Shown piece after piece: positions 21,608 to 32,339 of a DNA stretch of 64,000 nucleotides. The DNA is taken from positions 930,001 through 994,000 of the forward strand of contig CM050002.1 in the NCBI GenBank assembly GCA_016630955.3, in the 5' to 3' direction. Each line of letters opens with the position of its first letter. Position 1 is the first letter of the stretch. This stretch comes from Didymella arachidicola. Lineage: Eukaryota; Ascomycota; Dothideomycetes; Pleosporales; Didymellaceae. Both the position numbers and the translations under genes were made by a program. The notes under the pieces were generated by a model. The model made no database searches and had not been told where the DNA came from. It worked only from the letters and a program-made list of their open reading frames with translations.

Positions 21608-22847
21608 ATGGAGAATGAAATACATCCTGTACAGCGTGTGCCCGCGCCCTGGACGCTGAAGGCTGAGAGCTATTTGCTGTTCTTGAAGCTGGGTGAGTTG
21701 CCGAAGGGTTTGTATGACGAACTTGAGGGGACGTGGGAAGACGAGGCGCTGGGAAGGTTTGAGGGTGGATTGGGCGCGGTGATGATCGTGAGATACACTG
21801 ATACACCTGTTGGTAGGTCGTCTCTTCTTGAGCTGATTTCTTTGCATGTGGTCTGTGTCCTTGCCTTGATATCTATGTTGGAACATTTTCAGCCTCGGAG
21901 TCGTGACCATCTTTACGTCCAAAGTCTTGCGAAGTGTGCTCTGATTCGTCCATTTCCTTTTTCACATCTCCGTCAAGAAGACAAAATTCATGGAATTTGA
22001 CCTGGACAGTCGCTCTATAACTCTGCGCATGGATCGTGAGAAGAAAGTCTACTGTCTTCATCTCGGGAACATGACCCTCTTCTATTTCTATTTCGAATGA
22101 TTTAGCATTGCGTGTGCGACACCACGCTTGAGATTTTGGATGCTGACAATTCCAGGCTCATATGATGAACTTATGCTCATTCCTGGCAACTTCAGCGTTT
22201 TCCATCCCTCAGCCGGCCCACCTAAGATCCCTAAGAAGGCACTCAGAATCGCACGCATATACGTCTCCCAACGCACCACTACCTACAACGGCCGCCTGAA
22301 TTGGAACATCCCCAAGCACCTTGCGCGGTTCTCGTTCTCAGCCCCAGTCACACCCGCTGGAGCCTTGCCGCCCCAAAATCTCACTGTCAAGGTGTTTCCG
22401 CCCGGCACGGAAGAAGGTGATGGCGTGCACCCGTTCTTTGCCTGTAAATTGACGCCCTGGAGGTGGACCCCGTCTGTGCCTGTGAACATGGCCTGGGTGC
22501 CACTTGCCATGAAGCATGTTCAGCCGCCCATTCCGGAACCGGCGGGGCATGAGAGAGCTGTTGCTGCCGAGCTGGAGGACAGGAAGACTGGAGTGAACAT
22601 TGATGCGTATGACATCAGTCCCAAGAACGAGGTCGCGGTTGCAGCAGGAACGGACAGGTGGTGCGCATTTGACATCGGTGGTAAGGTGCAGAGAGCGAGG
22701 GGCTGCTGGGTCGAGATTTTACAGGCTGACGTTGGTGGTGCTGAGCAGGAGAGGTACTGGCCTAAGGACGTAAAGCCATGGGGCTTCGGCGGGTGGATGG
22801 AAGATGCAGTGTTGGAGATTGAAAAACCTCTGGAATGGAAGCTGTAG
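21608..22847 (+). CDS. Acetoacetate-decarboxylase-like protein
   Basis: Two exons, 21608-21812 and 22156-22847, give 298 residues. The junction reads RYTDTPVG|SYDELMLIPG, which restores the continuous motif seen in fungal acetoacetate decarboxylase-like proteins. The start follows CAAAATGG, and the N-terminal VQRVPAPWTLK is typical of this group. The intron of 343 nt is long for this locus; an unnoticed small exon cannot be excluded. Fungal members are uncharacterised, and many lack decarboxylase activity, so no reaction is claimed. A related ligand-binding or pigment/secondary-metabolism role has been suggested for the superfamily. The protein is probably cytosolic, since no signal peptide is seen. 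Confidence 0.75.
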
Positions 22848-23131
22848 GTATTTGGAGGAGACGCCCTGCTCTATTCACGTCGATGCTAGCACGTGCAACT
22901 CAGGATGACCTTGGATTCGTAGATGTGAAGTGAAGGGGCTGGTGGTGCAGTTCACTTCCCCACAAGGGTCTGCACTGCATCATTTGTTTCAATATTCCTC
23001 TCGCTCCCCTGTTCCTTCCTGCTTTCACAACTACCACTACTGCCATACAACCCTTACCTCCAGAGTTCTTCTGATCTCCAGCCACACCTGGCGCTGTCCA
23101 ATCCAGACCACCTTTGTCAACCCGAAATAGG

Positions 23132-24070
23132 ATGTTACCTACGCCATACGATATGCGCTGGACTTGCAAGCTCATCCGCCGCGATCTCAAAGGTCTGGCA
23201 GCTCGATGTAATAACAGAATTCGCAGTGTGCTCTCGAATATCCCTGGCGTACCTGACCACACTGCGCGCATTGAAACCGAACATAAACCCGCGTGTGCGC
23301 TACCTCAATGGAACGAAGTCGATACCGAGCCCCCGATCAACGTTGAACCTCTTTGCACAATGCCTTCATCGTCGTGTCGCACTGCGTCAGGCAGCAACTC
23401 GACGCTGCCCACAGAAGCATCTCAGTCCATACAGGAGCGCCCTACCACCTTATATAGTCTCCTCAGCCAGAAACTCAAGGACCTATATACCTCCAGAGAG
23501 CGCGACTTGCCGCACGTCGAGCGTTGGATCTTCCGTGGCGCTTGGCTGATTCTTCATATGGCGACACAGTACTGCGCTTCCAACCCTGCCCATGACATCC
23601 TCAATCCGGATTGTTCGGATTTGAATGAGACTGCCCTGTTGTTCGACGTTCTCCGTAGGTATGCCCACTTATCCAAGTGTCAGCTGCTAACCTGGGGTAT
23701 AGAGCACAGCACCTCGAACCCTGTCGAGCCATCTACATCTCAAGTCAGCCTCATGCCTGTAATGCCTTTCGCAAAGAGCGATGCGGCCTCCAGGCGCCAC
23801 GATTCCGTTTTGGACACGATTCCGATGAAACACATCTCGAATCGCACACCAGCGCTGTACTGGTACACCATCTTTGTTGGAGTCACAGATCAAACAAAGA
23901 CGATCCAGGCCGCTGAGTACCTTCTCGAGCATGTTTGGCCAGCAAAGGATACAAGCGCAATACTTGAGATAGTAGGAAATCCCGCGAAAGTACTATCGGA
24001 GGACGAAAACAACGAGTTCCGGATGCGACTCGGCCCTCTGCTTTTCCCAAAGCACAATGCGCTTTGTTGA
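23132..24070 (+). CDS. Hypothetical protein, unknown family
   Basis: 312 residues from the first ATG (MLPTPYDMRW), one exon. A C/T-rich stretch with ACAACTACC-like sequence lies just upstream, as in many fungal promoters. The first ~110 residues look disordered. The rest contains likely helices (LYSLLSQKLKDLYTSRERDL, HVERWIFRGAWLILHMATQY). There is no signal peptide or obvious membrane span. I recognise no family. Length, a single open frame and the promoter-like leader support it as a real gene. Confidence 0.55.
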   Translation: MLPTPYDMRWTCKLIRRDLKGLAARCNNRIRSVLSNIPGVPDHTARIETEHKPACALPQWNEVDTEPPINVEPLCTMPSSSCRTASGSNSTLPTEASQSIQERPTTLYSLLSQKLKDLYTSRERDLPHVERWIFRGAWLILHMATQYCASNPAHDILNPDCSDLNETALLFDVLRRYAHLSKCQLLTWGIEHSTSNPVEPSTSQVSLMPVMPFAKSDAASRRHDSVLDTIPMKHISNRTPALYWYTIFVGVTDQTKTIQAAEYLLEHVWPAKDTSAILEIVGNPAKVLSEDENNEFRMRLGPLLFPKHNALC

Positions 24071-24773
24071 CACCCGTTGACATCATGCAAGGATAATTCT
24101 GAAGCCCTACATCTGCAAAGCCAGCACTTCTCCAAGTCGATACCGCTGTGCGTTCCAGTATTGACTCTTTTCTTTGCAACATCGCATCATCCATGGCGTT
24201 CCTGCCCTTAGCATCGCTGCGATTGGTTATGCAAAATCATCTTCGTGTTCGGCAACATCGCCCAATCACAAGGGTCCTTCGAGGGAAAATGTCATTACGA
24301 AAAAGTTGCTCGGTAGCGGCCGATACCGCATCGCGACCCTTTCCCGTCGCTTGTTGTGTTCCAAGTGGGCATCTCCGCGTCCCCACGCCCTACGTACATG
24401 TGGGGGAGCTCATGACTGCGTTATGTTCTGCTGATGGGCACCTTCGGTGTGCGGAAAGCCTCTGCAGGCTAGGACTCGGATTCCCCCCGGTAGCGGCACA
24501 TCCAAGCGGCACGGCTGAAAGCATTGGTCATATTTAAGCTACGCCCCCTCACGTATCTTCAAGCATTCTGCAACACCAAACCTCTCGGGGACTACAGTCA
24601 TTGGGAGCCATACCTCTCGGGGAGATATCGACGGATATAAGTAACTGGCGAGTGCGCAACCACTTGCGTCACCACCACAGCGATTGTCGTTGATACAGCT
24701 GCTACTTATCATCACGACGAATTCCTGCAATACGTCGCTCTCTGCCCTCACAATCACACCCAATCTACCCTGA
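24071..24773. other. Intergenic, promoter region of MFS gene
   Basis: No gene is supported. A GGATATAAGTAAC sequence near 24633, about 140 bp before the ATG at 24774, could be a TATA element. Confidence 0.45.
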
Positions 24774-26255
24774 ATGAGCAAAGAAGTCAAAGGCAGCACG
24801 CCAGGACCAATTTCAGACAATAATCAGCTCGAAACCGTCAATTCTTATCCCGCCGCCGAATTCACGATCCCGCCAGCGGACACTTTATCAAGATGCCGCA
24901 GTGCCCAAACTCGCTCTGTCGATGCCCCGGCACGGGAGAAGTCACAGACTGAAGGAAGTCGGGAGTCCTCTTCAGATGAAGAGAACCCGTCACTAGCGCC
25001 TCAGGATGAAGTCACGTACCCCGAAGGCGGCCTGGAAGCCTGGCTTTGCATCTTCGGATCATTCATGGGTCTCCTCGCAGCTCTGGGTATGATGAACTCG
25101 GTTGGTGTGTACCACAGCTACCTCGCCGAGCATCAGCTTCAAGGTTATAGCGAGAGTTCGATCTCGTGGATTTTCTCCATGTACATCTTTCTCGCGTTCT
25201 TCTGTGGACTACAAATCGGTCCTATCTTCGACGCCCATGGCCCGAGGTTGCTTGTACTCGCTGGCAGTATATTGCTGTGTCTCTCTATGTTCCTGCTTGG
25301 AATCTGCACGCAATACTGGCATTTCTTCCTGGTTTTTGGAGTCTTAGGTGGTCTTGGGACCAGTTTGATCTTCACCCCTGCCTTTGCGGCCGCAAGCCAT
25401 TTCTTTCTCGTCAAACGCGGGAATGCCACAGGTATTGCCGCTGCTGGAGGGTCCCTAGGAGGTGTTATCTTCCCTTTGGCTCTGCAGCAATTGCTCCCCA
25501 AAGTTGGCTTCGAGTGGGCAACACGCATAATCGCATTCATCGACGTGTTCTGCTGCATCATCGCCTGCTTGTTCATTAAGTCTCGTCTCCCACCCAAGCC
25601 GGGACAGTCAGTTCTGCCCGACTTTCGAATCTTTCGCGACAAGTCTTACCTCCTGCTCACCATCGCCATCTTCCTAATGGAATGGGCACTCTTCGTCCCG
25701 ATCACGTACCTCACTACCTTCGCGTCCTCCAGCGGCGCAATGTCTCATGCCTTCTCGTATCAACTCATTGCTATCTTCAACGCGGGCTCTTGCCTCGGGC
25801 GCTGGGTCCCCGGACTACTCGCTGACAAATTGGGTCGCTTCAATTGCATGATCGGTGCACTGGCTATCTGCGGCGCGACATCGCTTACCTTCTGGCTGCC
25901 CGCCGCGATCTTGACGCCGGCCACGCAGGACACAGCGACCACCATCAAGGCGCTTGCGATCGTGTACGCTATCATCTTCGGCTTTGCATCTGGCAGCAAT
26001 ATCAGCTTGACTCCCGTGTGTGTCGGTCAGCTGTGCGAGACGAACCAGTACGGTCGCTACTATGCGACGTGCTACACCGTTGTAAGTTTCAGTACCCTGA
26101 CGGGAATTCCTATCGCAGGCGCCATCTTGGGTCAGACGGCGGGAGGTGCATACTGGGGCGTCGTGATTTGGACGGTGATCTGCTATGTTATTTCCAGCGG
26201 CTTGTTTGTGTGGAGCAGGGCGCTGCATGTGGGCTGGAAGTTGGTCAAGTTTTGA
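24774..26255 (+). CDS. MFS monocarboxylate-transporter-like permease
   Basis: 493 residues, one exon. About 80 hydrophilic residues precede YPEGGLEAWLCIFGSF, the standard opening of the fungal monocarboxylate porter group, whose yeast relatives are Mch proteins including the riboflavin carrier Mch5. Around twelve hydrophobic spans follow. GNATGIAAAGGSLGG and RYYATCYTVVSFSTLTGIP are family-like segments. It should move a small organic acid or vitamin across the plasma membrane, with unknown substrate. It is followed 623 bp later by an amino-acid permease on the same strand, but each has its own leader. Confidence 0.88.
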   Translation: MSKEVKGSTPGPISDNNQLETVNSYPAAEFTIPPADTLSRCRSAQTRSVDAPAREKSQTEGSRESSSDEENPSLAPQDEVTYPEGGLEAWLCIFGSFMGLLAALGMMNSVGVYHSYLAEHQLQGYSESSISWIFSMYIFLAFFCGLQIGPIFDAHGPRLLVLAGSILLCLSMFLLGICTQYWHFFLVFGVLGGLGTSLIFTPAFAAASHFFLVKRGNATGIAAAGGSLGGVIFPLALQQLLPKVGFEWATRIIAFIDVFCCIIACLFIKSRLPPKPGQSVLPDFRIFRDKSYLLLTIAIFLMEWALFVPITYLTTFASSSGAMSHAFSYQLIAIFNAGSCLGRWVPGLLADKLGRFNCMIGALAICGATSLTFWLPAAILTPATQDTATTIKALAIVYAIIFGFASGSNISLTPVCVGQLCETNQYGRYYATCYTVVSFSTLTGIPIAGAILGQTAGGAYWGVVIWTVICYVISSGLFVWSRALHVGWKLVKF

Positions 26256-26878
26256 AAGGTGGGAGCCTGAGAAATGCATTTACGGTGGTAATCGACTCCC
26301 TGTTGTGGCTGCTGAGACTGCTTTGTGGAGGATAATATCGGGTTGGCCATGCTGGGCGCGTGGTGAAGGAAGAGTTGTTGATGAATGACGTTCGCGTTAT
26401 GTAGCTGTGGTTATACTCTTGCGCCGAGTCACGCTCATTCATGAAAGCGCTTTTACTGTACATGTTCTAATGCCTCAGCTTTTGACATAGGCAAACAAGA
26501 TTGTAACTACTCCCACTCAGGTTCATGATGTCCAAGCTGCCTTTCGTGCTGCAAAGGTAGACTCGGGCAGCCTCAAGAGCTGACGGCGTTGTAGTTGTAG
26601 GAGCGCTGTGCGGGTCCCTATCACGCAATTGCCCACCAGATTGGCGCATCCTCGGCGCTTTTCTTCCCTCCACGACTCAACAGAAAAGTGTTCCGAAGCA
26701 TGACACCCACAAGCACGGCAGCGAGGCTTCTTCAGGCAGTGTCCTAGCTTTCTGAGCCTCACGCCCGCTACTCCAGTGGACGCCGCTCGTGGTTCTGGGC
26801 ACACAACGCGTGTGAATACGGAGCACGCAATATTTCGGTCCTTCTCGCAATATCAGCTCAATCGTACAAAACCTGAGC
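26256..26878. other. Intergenic between the two permease genes
   Basis: Terminator of the MFS gene and promoter of the amino-acid permease are expected here. No ORF of note is present. Confidence 0.45.
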
Positions 26879-28768
26879 ATGCCCGTTGAAAACGGTCGCA
26901 CACGACCCAATTCACACGGTGATAATGGCGATGATGCGCCTTTGATTGATGCCAGTGCGACGCATAGCCAATACGACACGTTTTCCACCGCACCTTCCTC
27001 CAGCACCCCGCACGGCCCAATCAAAAAGAGTACTCGGGCTTCGAAGAGCAGGAGCGACACCAACGGCAACATGATTAAATCCGACCTCGATTACGGTACC
27101 AACGCCACCATTTCCCATGGCGCCGACCTTGAAGCCTCATGGAGCCGCAATCACGATCATGAGGGCGACTTCGTCACGGAATTGGAAAATAACAGCCTCG
27201 CCCGGGGTCTGCGCCAACGCCACATCCAGATGATAGCCATTGCCGGTGCAATTGGAACTGGACTTTTCCTTGGACTCGGTGGCTCTATCCAGACTGGCGG
27301 CCCACTTGGTGCTTTGCTGGGCTACGCGACTGTCGGACTCATCGTTTGCGCGGTGCAATTCGCGCTTGGAGAAGTCGCTGCGCTGCTCCCTGTCACGGGT
27401 TCGTTCGTGCGACACGCAGAATTCCTTGTCGATCCTGCTTTTGGATTCGCGATTGGATTGAACATCGTTTATGGCAACCTGCTGTCTGTTCCTGCGGAGA
27501 TCTCGGCTATCTGCGTGCTCTTCCAGTACTGGACTGATCTCAATCCTGCGATCTGGATTTGCATCTTTATTGTAATCACTTTTGTGGTCGGCATCTCGTT
27601 CGTTGGAATTTACGGAGAAGTCGAATTCTTCTTTGCTTGCCTGAAGATTCTCCTGGTCATCTTCTTGATCATTCTTGGCTTGGTCATTGATCTAGGAGGT
27701 ATCCCTGGACAGGAACGCATCGGATTTCGGTACTGGAAGCAACCTGGTCCTTTCGTGGAGTATATCGCCTCTGGCCCCTGGGGTCAATTTTTGGGCTACT
27801 GGGCTGTCATGACCAATGCTGTCTTTAGTTTTGCTGGAGTGGAGTCGTTGGCAATGGCCGCAGCGGAGACGCAGAATCCGCGCCGAAACATCCCCAAGGC
27901 TTGTAAGAAGGTCTTCGCTCGAGTACTGATCTTCTACATCCTCGCCGGTATGTTTTGTATCAGGAATGATATTCTGAAATGGCACTAACAGCATCCAGTA
28001 CTTATTGTTGGTATGATCGTCTCGAGCGATGATGAGCGACTCAACGACCAGTCCGGTGATGCCACACAGAGTCCATTCGTCATCGTCGCCGCAGCTGCTG
28101 GCATCAAAGCCATCCCGTCCATCGTTAATGCTGTGGTTATCACCTCCGCCTGGTCTTCGTCCAATCAAGCCCTCCTTGCCGGCACTCGAGTCCTTTACGG
28201 TCTAGCTATCAAGGGCCAAGCGCCGAAGATCTTCCTTCGTACCTCGTCCTGGGGTGTACCATACGTCTGCGTCTGCTTCAACACCTGCTTCATGTTCTTG
28301 GCTTTCATGGCCCTCTCAAATAGCGCCATGACCGTCTTCTGGTGGTTGGTCGACCTCACGGCGGCTGGTGTATTGGTATCATGGTCATCGATCTTGTTCA
28401 ACCACATCCGCCTGACTATGGCATTTAAGAAGCAGGGCATCTCGCGCACCGAGCTACCGTTCTACAACAGCTGGACGCCGTACTCATCGCCTGTAGCGCT
28501 GTTCATGTGCCTCACAATCCTGCTTACGGGCGGATTCTCGAACTTCACCAAGGGCGGATGGTCGACGAGCAGTTTCGTGTCATCATACCTGGATATCCCA
28601 CTTGTGATCGCAGCATTCTTACTCTGGAAGTTCATCAAGAAGACGAAGTTTGTGAATCTTACGGATGTACCAATTCGAGCGGCGCTGGAGCAGGTTGCTG
28701 CAAATCCTGAGCCGGAGGAGCCCAAGTCTACGGGCTGGAGGAAGGTTGTAAACTTTCTGTGGGACTAG
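26879..28768 (+). CDS. Amino-acid permease (YAT/APC family)
   Basis: Two exons, 26879-27947 and 27999-28768, give 612 residues. The 51-nt intron runs from GTATGT to CATCCAG, with CTAAC 8 nt before the acceptor, and restores FYILAVLIVGMIVSS. The N-terminal ~95 residues are polar. RGLRQRHIQMIAIAGAIGTG then begins the first span, with the signature of fungal YAT permeases. SAGP-like and GVESLAMAAAETQNPRRN motifs are present. Around twelve spans are expected in the plasma membrane. The C-terminal ~50 residues are cytosolic. Substrate range cannot be read from sequence. A Dip5- or general-permease-like role is possible. Confidence 0.9.
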
Positions 28769-28993
28769 CAGTCTCAAGGCCTGATCATGTCACAATGTAC
28801 CTCAGAATTCAACATCACTTGCATATTCCAGTTGATAGGTTCTACCATGATTTACAAATACCGAGAGCTATATATTGCACTGACAAGGAAATGATAAGCT
28901 ACGCAAAACGCCAGTCTATGCAGAATACCGTGCCAGCCGGTACCGTCTTTCACACCCTCTATTTCAATCATCGGGATCAGGGATCCTTATCTC

Positions 28994-29764
28994 CTAGTAA
29001 CCTGACTCGGCAAGACTGTCGGGCTTCAGAGAAGCTGAAGGCGTAGGAACAACCGAGGCCGTTGACTCTACTGACTTGGATGGCATTGGAGTGGAAGGCT
29101 TGCTTGTAGGCGATGCCTCGTCATGCTTGCTGCCATTTCCCTTCCCATTTCTTCCTGGTTTGTCGTCCTTGCGACCACTACCTTCCCCGTCTTTGTCCTT
29201 GCTATCCTTGCTGTCCTTGCTATCCTTGCCAGACCTGTTATGATCATGCTCATGATCATCGCTCTTAGTATGTCCGGACTGTTCACGATCAGGTCTCCCT
29301 GACGCGCCTGAATGGTCATCGCGCGAATTGCCCGTACTACCTGGCTTTGATGACGGGCCAGAAGGAGGACTCTGAAGTTGCTCCGAGTAATGGCCCTCAT
29401 GGCGCTTAGTATACTGTCTGGGCGGGTCGCCAGGCACTGCACCTGGAAGCAGACGTGAAGGGCTGCTAGGACCCCTACTTCCACCGTTGCCGATGCGCTG
29501 AGGACCAGGTGCCTTGGAAGGATTGACGTGAGGAGGATGCGGACCATCACGCTTAGAATTCTTGGGACTCTTGGTCTTGGGACGTCGCTGCCCCGTTTGA
29601 GAGCCTGATTGGGAGGAATCATATCCTCCGGGTCTCGGAATAGTGGTTTTGTCCGATCGTAGTGCTATGGAGGCATCGAAACCAGTATCGTCAGCCCGAC
29701 CTGCGGGGTACGCGGCAGCTGTAAGACCGAGAGCGGCGATGAAGACGAGCTTGGAGATAAGCAT
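28994..29764 (-). CDS. Secreted, Cys-free, intrinsically disordered protein
   Basis: 256 residues. The first ~19 residues form a good signal peptide (MLISKLVFIAALGLTAAAYP). The mature part is almost wholly Gly/Pro/Ser/Asp/Lys, with no Cys. SKDSKDSKDKDGEG comes from 9-bp tandem units near 29190-29225. Basic pairs such as SKRDGP and TKRHEG could be kexin cleavage sites. AT-rich TATA-like sequence lies about 80 bp upstream. There is no family. Possible roles include a cell-wall matrix protein, a precursor of small peptides or an effector, but none is shown. The gene stands alone between the permease and pogo element 2. Confidence 0.7.
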   Translation of the reverse strand: MLISKLVFIAALGLTAAAYPAGRADDTGFDASIALRSDKTTIPRPGGYDSSQSGSQTGQRRPKTKSPKNSKRDGPHPPHVNPSKAPGPQRIGNGGSRGPSSPSRLLPGAVPGDPPRQYTKRHEGHYSEQLQSPPSGPSSKPGSTGNSRDDHSGASGRPDREQSGHTKSDDHEHDHNRSGKDSKDSKDSKDKDGEGSGRKDDKPGRNGKGNGSKHDEASPTSKPSTPMPSKSVESTASVVPTPSASLKPDSLAESGY

Positions 29765-30200
29765 GGTGAAGTTGTTTGTATGTAATGAAGTACTTGTCTT
29801 GGGTATGATTGATAGCGCCTTTGAGTTGCATTACAGAGCTATTTATCTACGATGGTACTGTCGTCGGGCAATGGACTTCATGCTCGATGTCCTCACTGTG
29901 CTACAACGGAGATGCTCTCGTGCGAACTCCACTAACTTATTAAGCGCGTTTTCTATTAATGGTCTTGGTAAACATCACTTCTCGTTGTCCGTACATGGCA
30001 GCGCATGCAATTAGTTGGCATGCATGCTTACGCGGAGTTCATGACCGGACATCGAAGTCCGAAGACCATCAACCCAAGAGCCGCAATATCTTGAAAATCG
30101 CCACTTTGTTTCATCACTCAAACGCATACAGCGGATGTCTGTGAGGTTAGCCACATCTTTTGACGCGCGGTGAGTATTGAGAGTTCGCAATACCGCTGCT
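29765..30200. other. Intergenic
   Basis: Promoter of the secreted-protein gene. Nothing else is recognised before the pogo terminal repeat. Confidence 0.5.
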
Positions 30201-30246
30201 TACCGTGTCTGTGCGTCAAATGCGCGGATTCATCAAATGCGCGGAA
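30201..30246. repeat. Left terminal inverted repeat of pogo element 2 (with TA)
   Basis: It starts TACCGTGTCTGTGCG and pairs with 32294-32339 at 45 of 46 positions, counting the TA. The motif TCAAATGCGCGGA occurs twice in direct order (about 30215-30227 and 30232-30244). Such paired motifs in termini are usually transposase binding sites. Confidence 0.92.
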
Positions 30247-30354
30247 TTGACCTCACCCACATCAGATAATATGAGGCTTGTGAGCCACCCACAACAGCTA
30301 TTATCGTGAGATTTCGTGGTGTATCAGTAATTCGTTACTTGCGAAAAAGATGTG

Positions 30355-32247
30355 CTACTTGAATTTTGCTGGAAGCTTGACGTTGCGGCCACGTGATGTA
30401 GTTTTGTGTGGCAGCGATGAGGGCGGCGGCGGAGGGGCAGCACCTACAGCATCGTCAATATTGACCTGTTTTTGACGCTTTTTTGACCCAGTAGCTTGTG
30501 AAGCCTTCCTATTACCCTTTTGGGGCAATTATATAGCTTTTGTAGCGTTGCGTTCCTCCTTCTGACGCTGTTGTTCTGCCTTGCGTTCAGCGACTGCCTT
30601 GGCGCGCTCTTCCTTCTCCTTCCTCCGCACCTCAGCAGCTGCCTCACGCGCCACACGCCTCTGCTCCTTCTCCTTCTCCTTCACAAGCCTCCTAGCAGCT
30701 GCCACCTCCCGCTCGTCTGCTTTCCTAAGCTTTTCTTCCATGTCCAGGCGTTGAACGACGTCATATCGGTGCTCAGCTTCACGGCGCTTGCTTGGTGACC
30801 ACAAAACAGCTCCACCGTGGTATTCTTGGCGTTGTTGGAGAGGCAAAGGATACGACTTCTTAGTGTGCTTCTTCTTCCGTTGTAACGAGGTTCGGAGGCC
30901 TACAATCTCGCTGTGGAGGAGCTCGTTTTGTATAGAGATGTGGTGGAGTGATCGCAGGATTTTCCGCGTATCCTTACTGGTCTGATCAGTTGATATATTG
31001 CGCACAAGCGACTCAATCTTAAGCCAATCCTTGCCACTGTATACTGAGGTATCTGAGCTAGCTTCGGATGAGTCCTCGGAGTCCTTGTAGGTGAATTTGT
31101 CGACAATAATGCTGGGGTTGAGGGGTGCTATACCTGTTATATAGAAGGACCTCAACACCATCTCCTTTGTGAATGTAGCTACCCAGGCCTTCCAAAACAG
31201 GCCAAAGAAGTCGCTCTTCTTTACAGGGAGCAAGCCCTGGCTCTCATGTGTAGAGATGCTGAGGTAGTGCTTGTAGCTGGATGACAACGGCTTGAAGCAC
31301 ACAACGTCTAATGGCTGAAGCGTGTGAGTTGAATGAGGAGGAAGGATACACAACAGGATCTTGTTATCGTCACAGTAAGTGATAAAATCCATCGTCACGT
31401 GTGACCCATGGCCGTCAAGGATCAATAGCCGCCACTTCCTCCGTGCTTTGGCCTTGGTGTAGCGATCAAACACCTGCTCAAGCCAGGCAAGTCCTATATC
31501 GTTGTTTGACCATCCCGTAGGGCTCGTTGTGAAGTGTACTGAGTGTTTTCTGGGATCAATATCCTTCACCCAGCTCGATTGGACATCTTTTCCAGCAGCG
31601 GCGTAGATGACTCCAGGCGGCAGCACTCCTCCATCAGCACACACACAAGCTATCACTGTTACCCAATCGCGATTGCCATCCTGGAGGGATGCTCTAACCT
31701 CTCCCTTGTCAAATTTCCTCTTGCTAAACACTCGTTTTGACCTGCCGATAATGCCAGTCATAAAGCCTTTCTCATCCATGTTGTACGTGTGTGCCGCCTT
31801 AACGTCATATTGTTGAATCTTATCATGCAGCAGCTTGAAGTATTGCTCATATTTAACTGCAGAATCAGCGTTGTGACGAGCAGAGTCCATCGCGGAGTTC
31901 CATTGAGATGTGAGTCGGTTATGATGCTTGTTGTTGATAAAGCGCGTAACAGCACTCTTGGAGACCTCCTTCTGAGCTACAGACGACATGAAGTTTTGTA
32001 TCATTTGCCTTGTAGGTTGTAGCCGACGCTCTGAAAGCTCTTCTATGTATCTTACAAGGTCCGTCTCCTGTTGTGGGTTGAGGTTCTGCTGCTCTGTTGA
32101 GACCTCGTTGCGCGGGCGCGTCTCAGCTCGGTGGCGGCGCGTCAAAGTTGAGCGCACAACACCATACTTTCTGGCAATTCTCGTATACGGGACCTTTTCG
32201 CAAGGGTTTAATTGAGCTATCTCTGCAAGGGCTGATTCGAGTGACAT
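30355..32247 (-). CDS. pogo-type transposase with one in-frame stop near the C-terminus
   Basis: The ATG at 32247 opens 572 codons to TAA at 30531-30529. The same frame then stays open for 57 more codons to TAG at 30357-30355, ending in a Pro run and a basic tail (TTSRGRNVKLPAKFK). The N-terminal ~120 residues hold the psq/CENP-B type helix-turn-helix domains. The DDE_1 core has YNMDEKGFM, LDGHGSH and QPLDVVCF, with exactly 35 residues between the last two Asp. A Lys/Glu/Arg coiled-coil-like region fills about 500-570. The TAA probably replaced CAA. The catalytic core is whole, so the 572-residue product could still act. It would bind the 44-bp termini and move the element by cut and paste into TA sites. 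Confidence 0.9.
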
Positions 32248-32293
32248 GGTGGCGTTGAGTCATCGTGGGTTGCAGTATCACGCGTTTGGGAGA

Positions 32294-32339
32294 TTCCGCG
32301 CATTTGATGAATCCGCGCATTTGACGCACGGACACGGTA
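32294..32339. repeat. Right terminal inverted repeat of pogo element 2 (with TA)
   Basis: Reverse complement of 30201-30246 apart from one base. The paired TCAAATGCGCGGA motif is also present twice here. Confidence 0.92.

Larger units (their letters stand above)
30201..32339 (-). mobile_element. Fot1/pogo-type DNA transposon (element 2), structurally complete
   Basis: The element is about 2135 bp (30203-32337) between TA dinucleotides at 30201-30202 and 32338-32339. The inverted termini of 44 bp differ at one base. One transposase gene fills the inside. TA duplication, the psq-type DNA-binding region and the DD35D core place it in the Fot1/pogo group. Element 1 (7658-8888) is a relative but not a recent copy, because termini and protein differ widely. 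Confidence 0.93.

Noticed and set aside
24774..28768. A nutrient-uptake or metabolite gene cluster
   Set aside because: Two transporters in a row without enzymes or a pathway regulator do not make a cluster.
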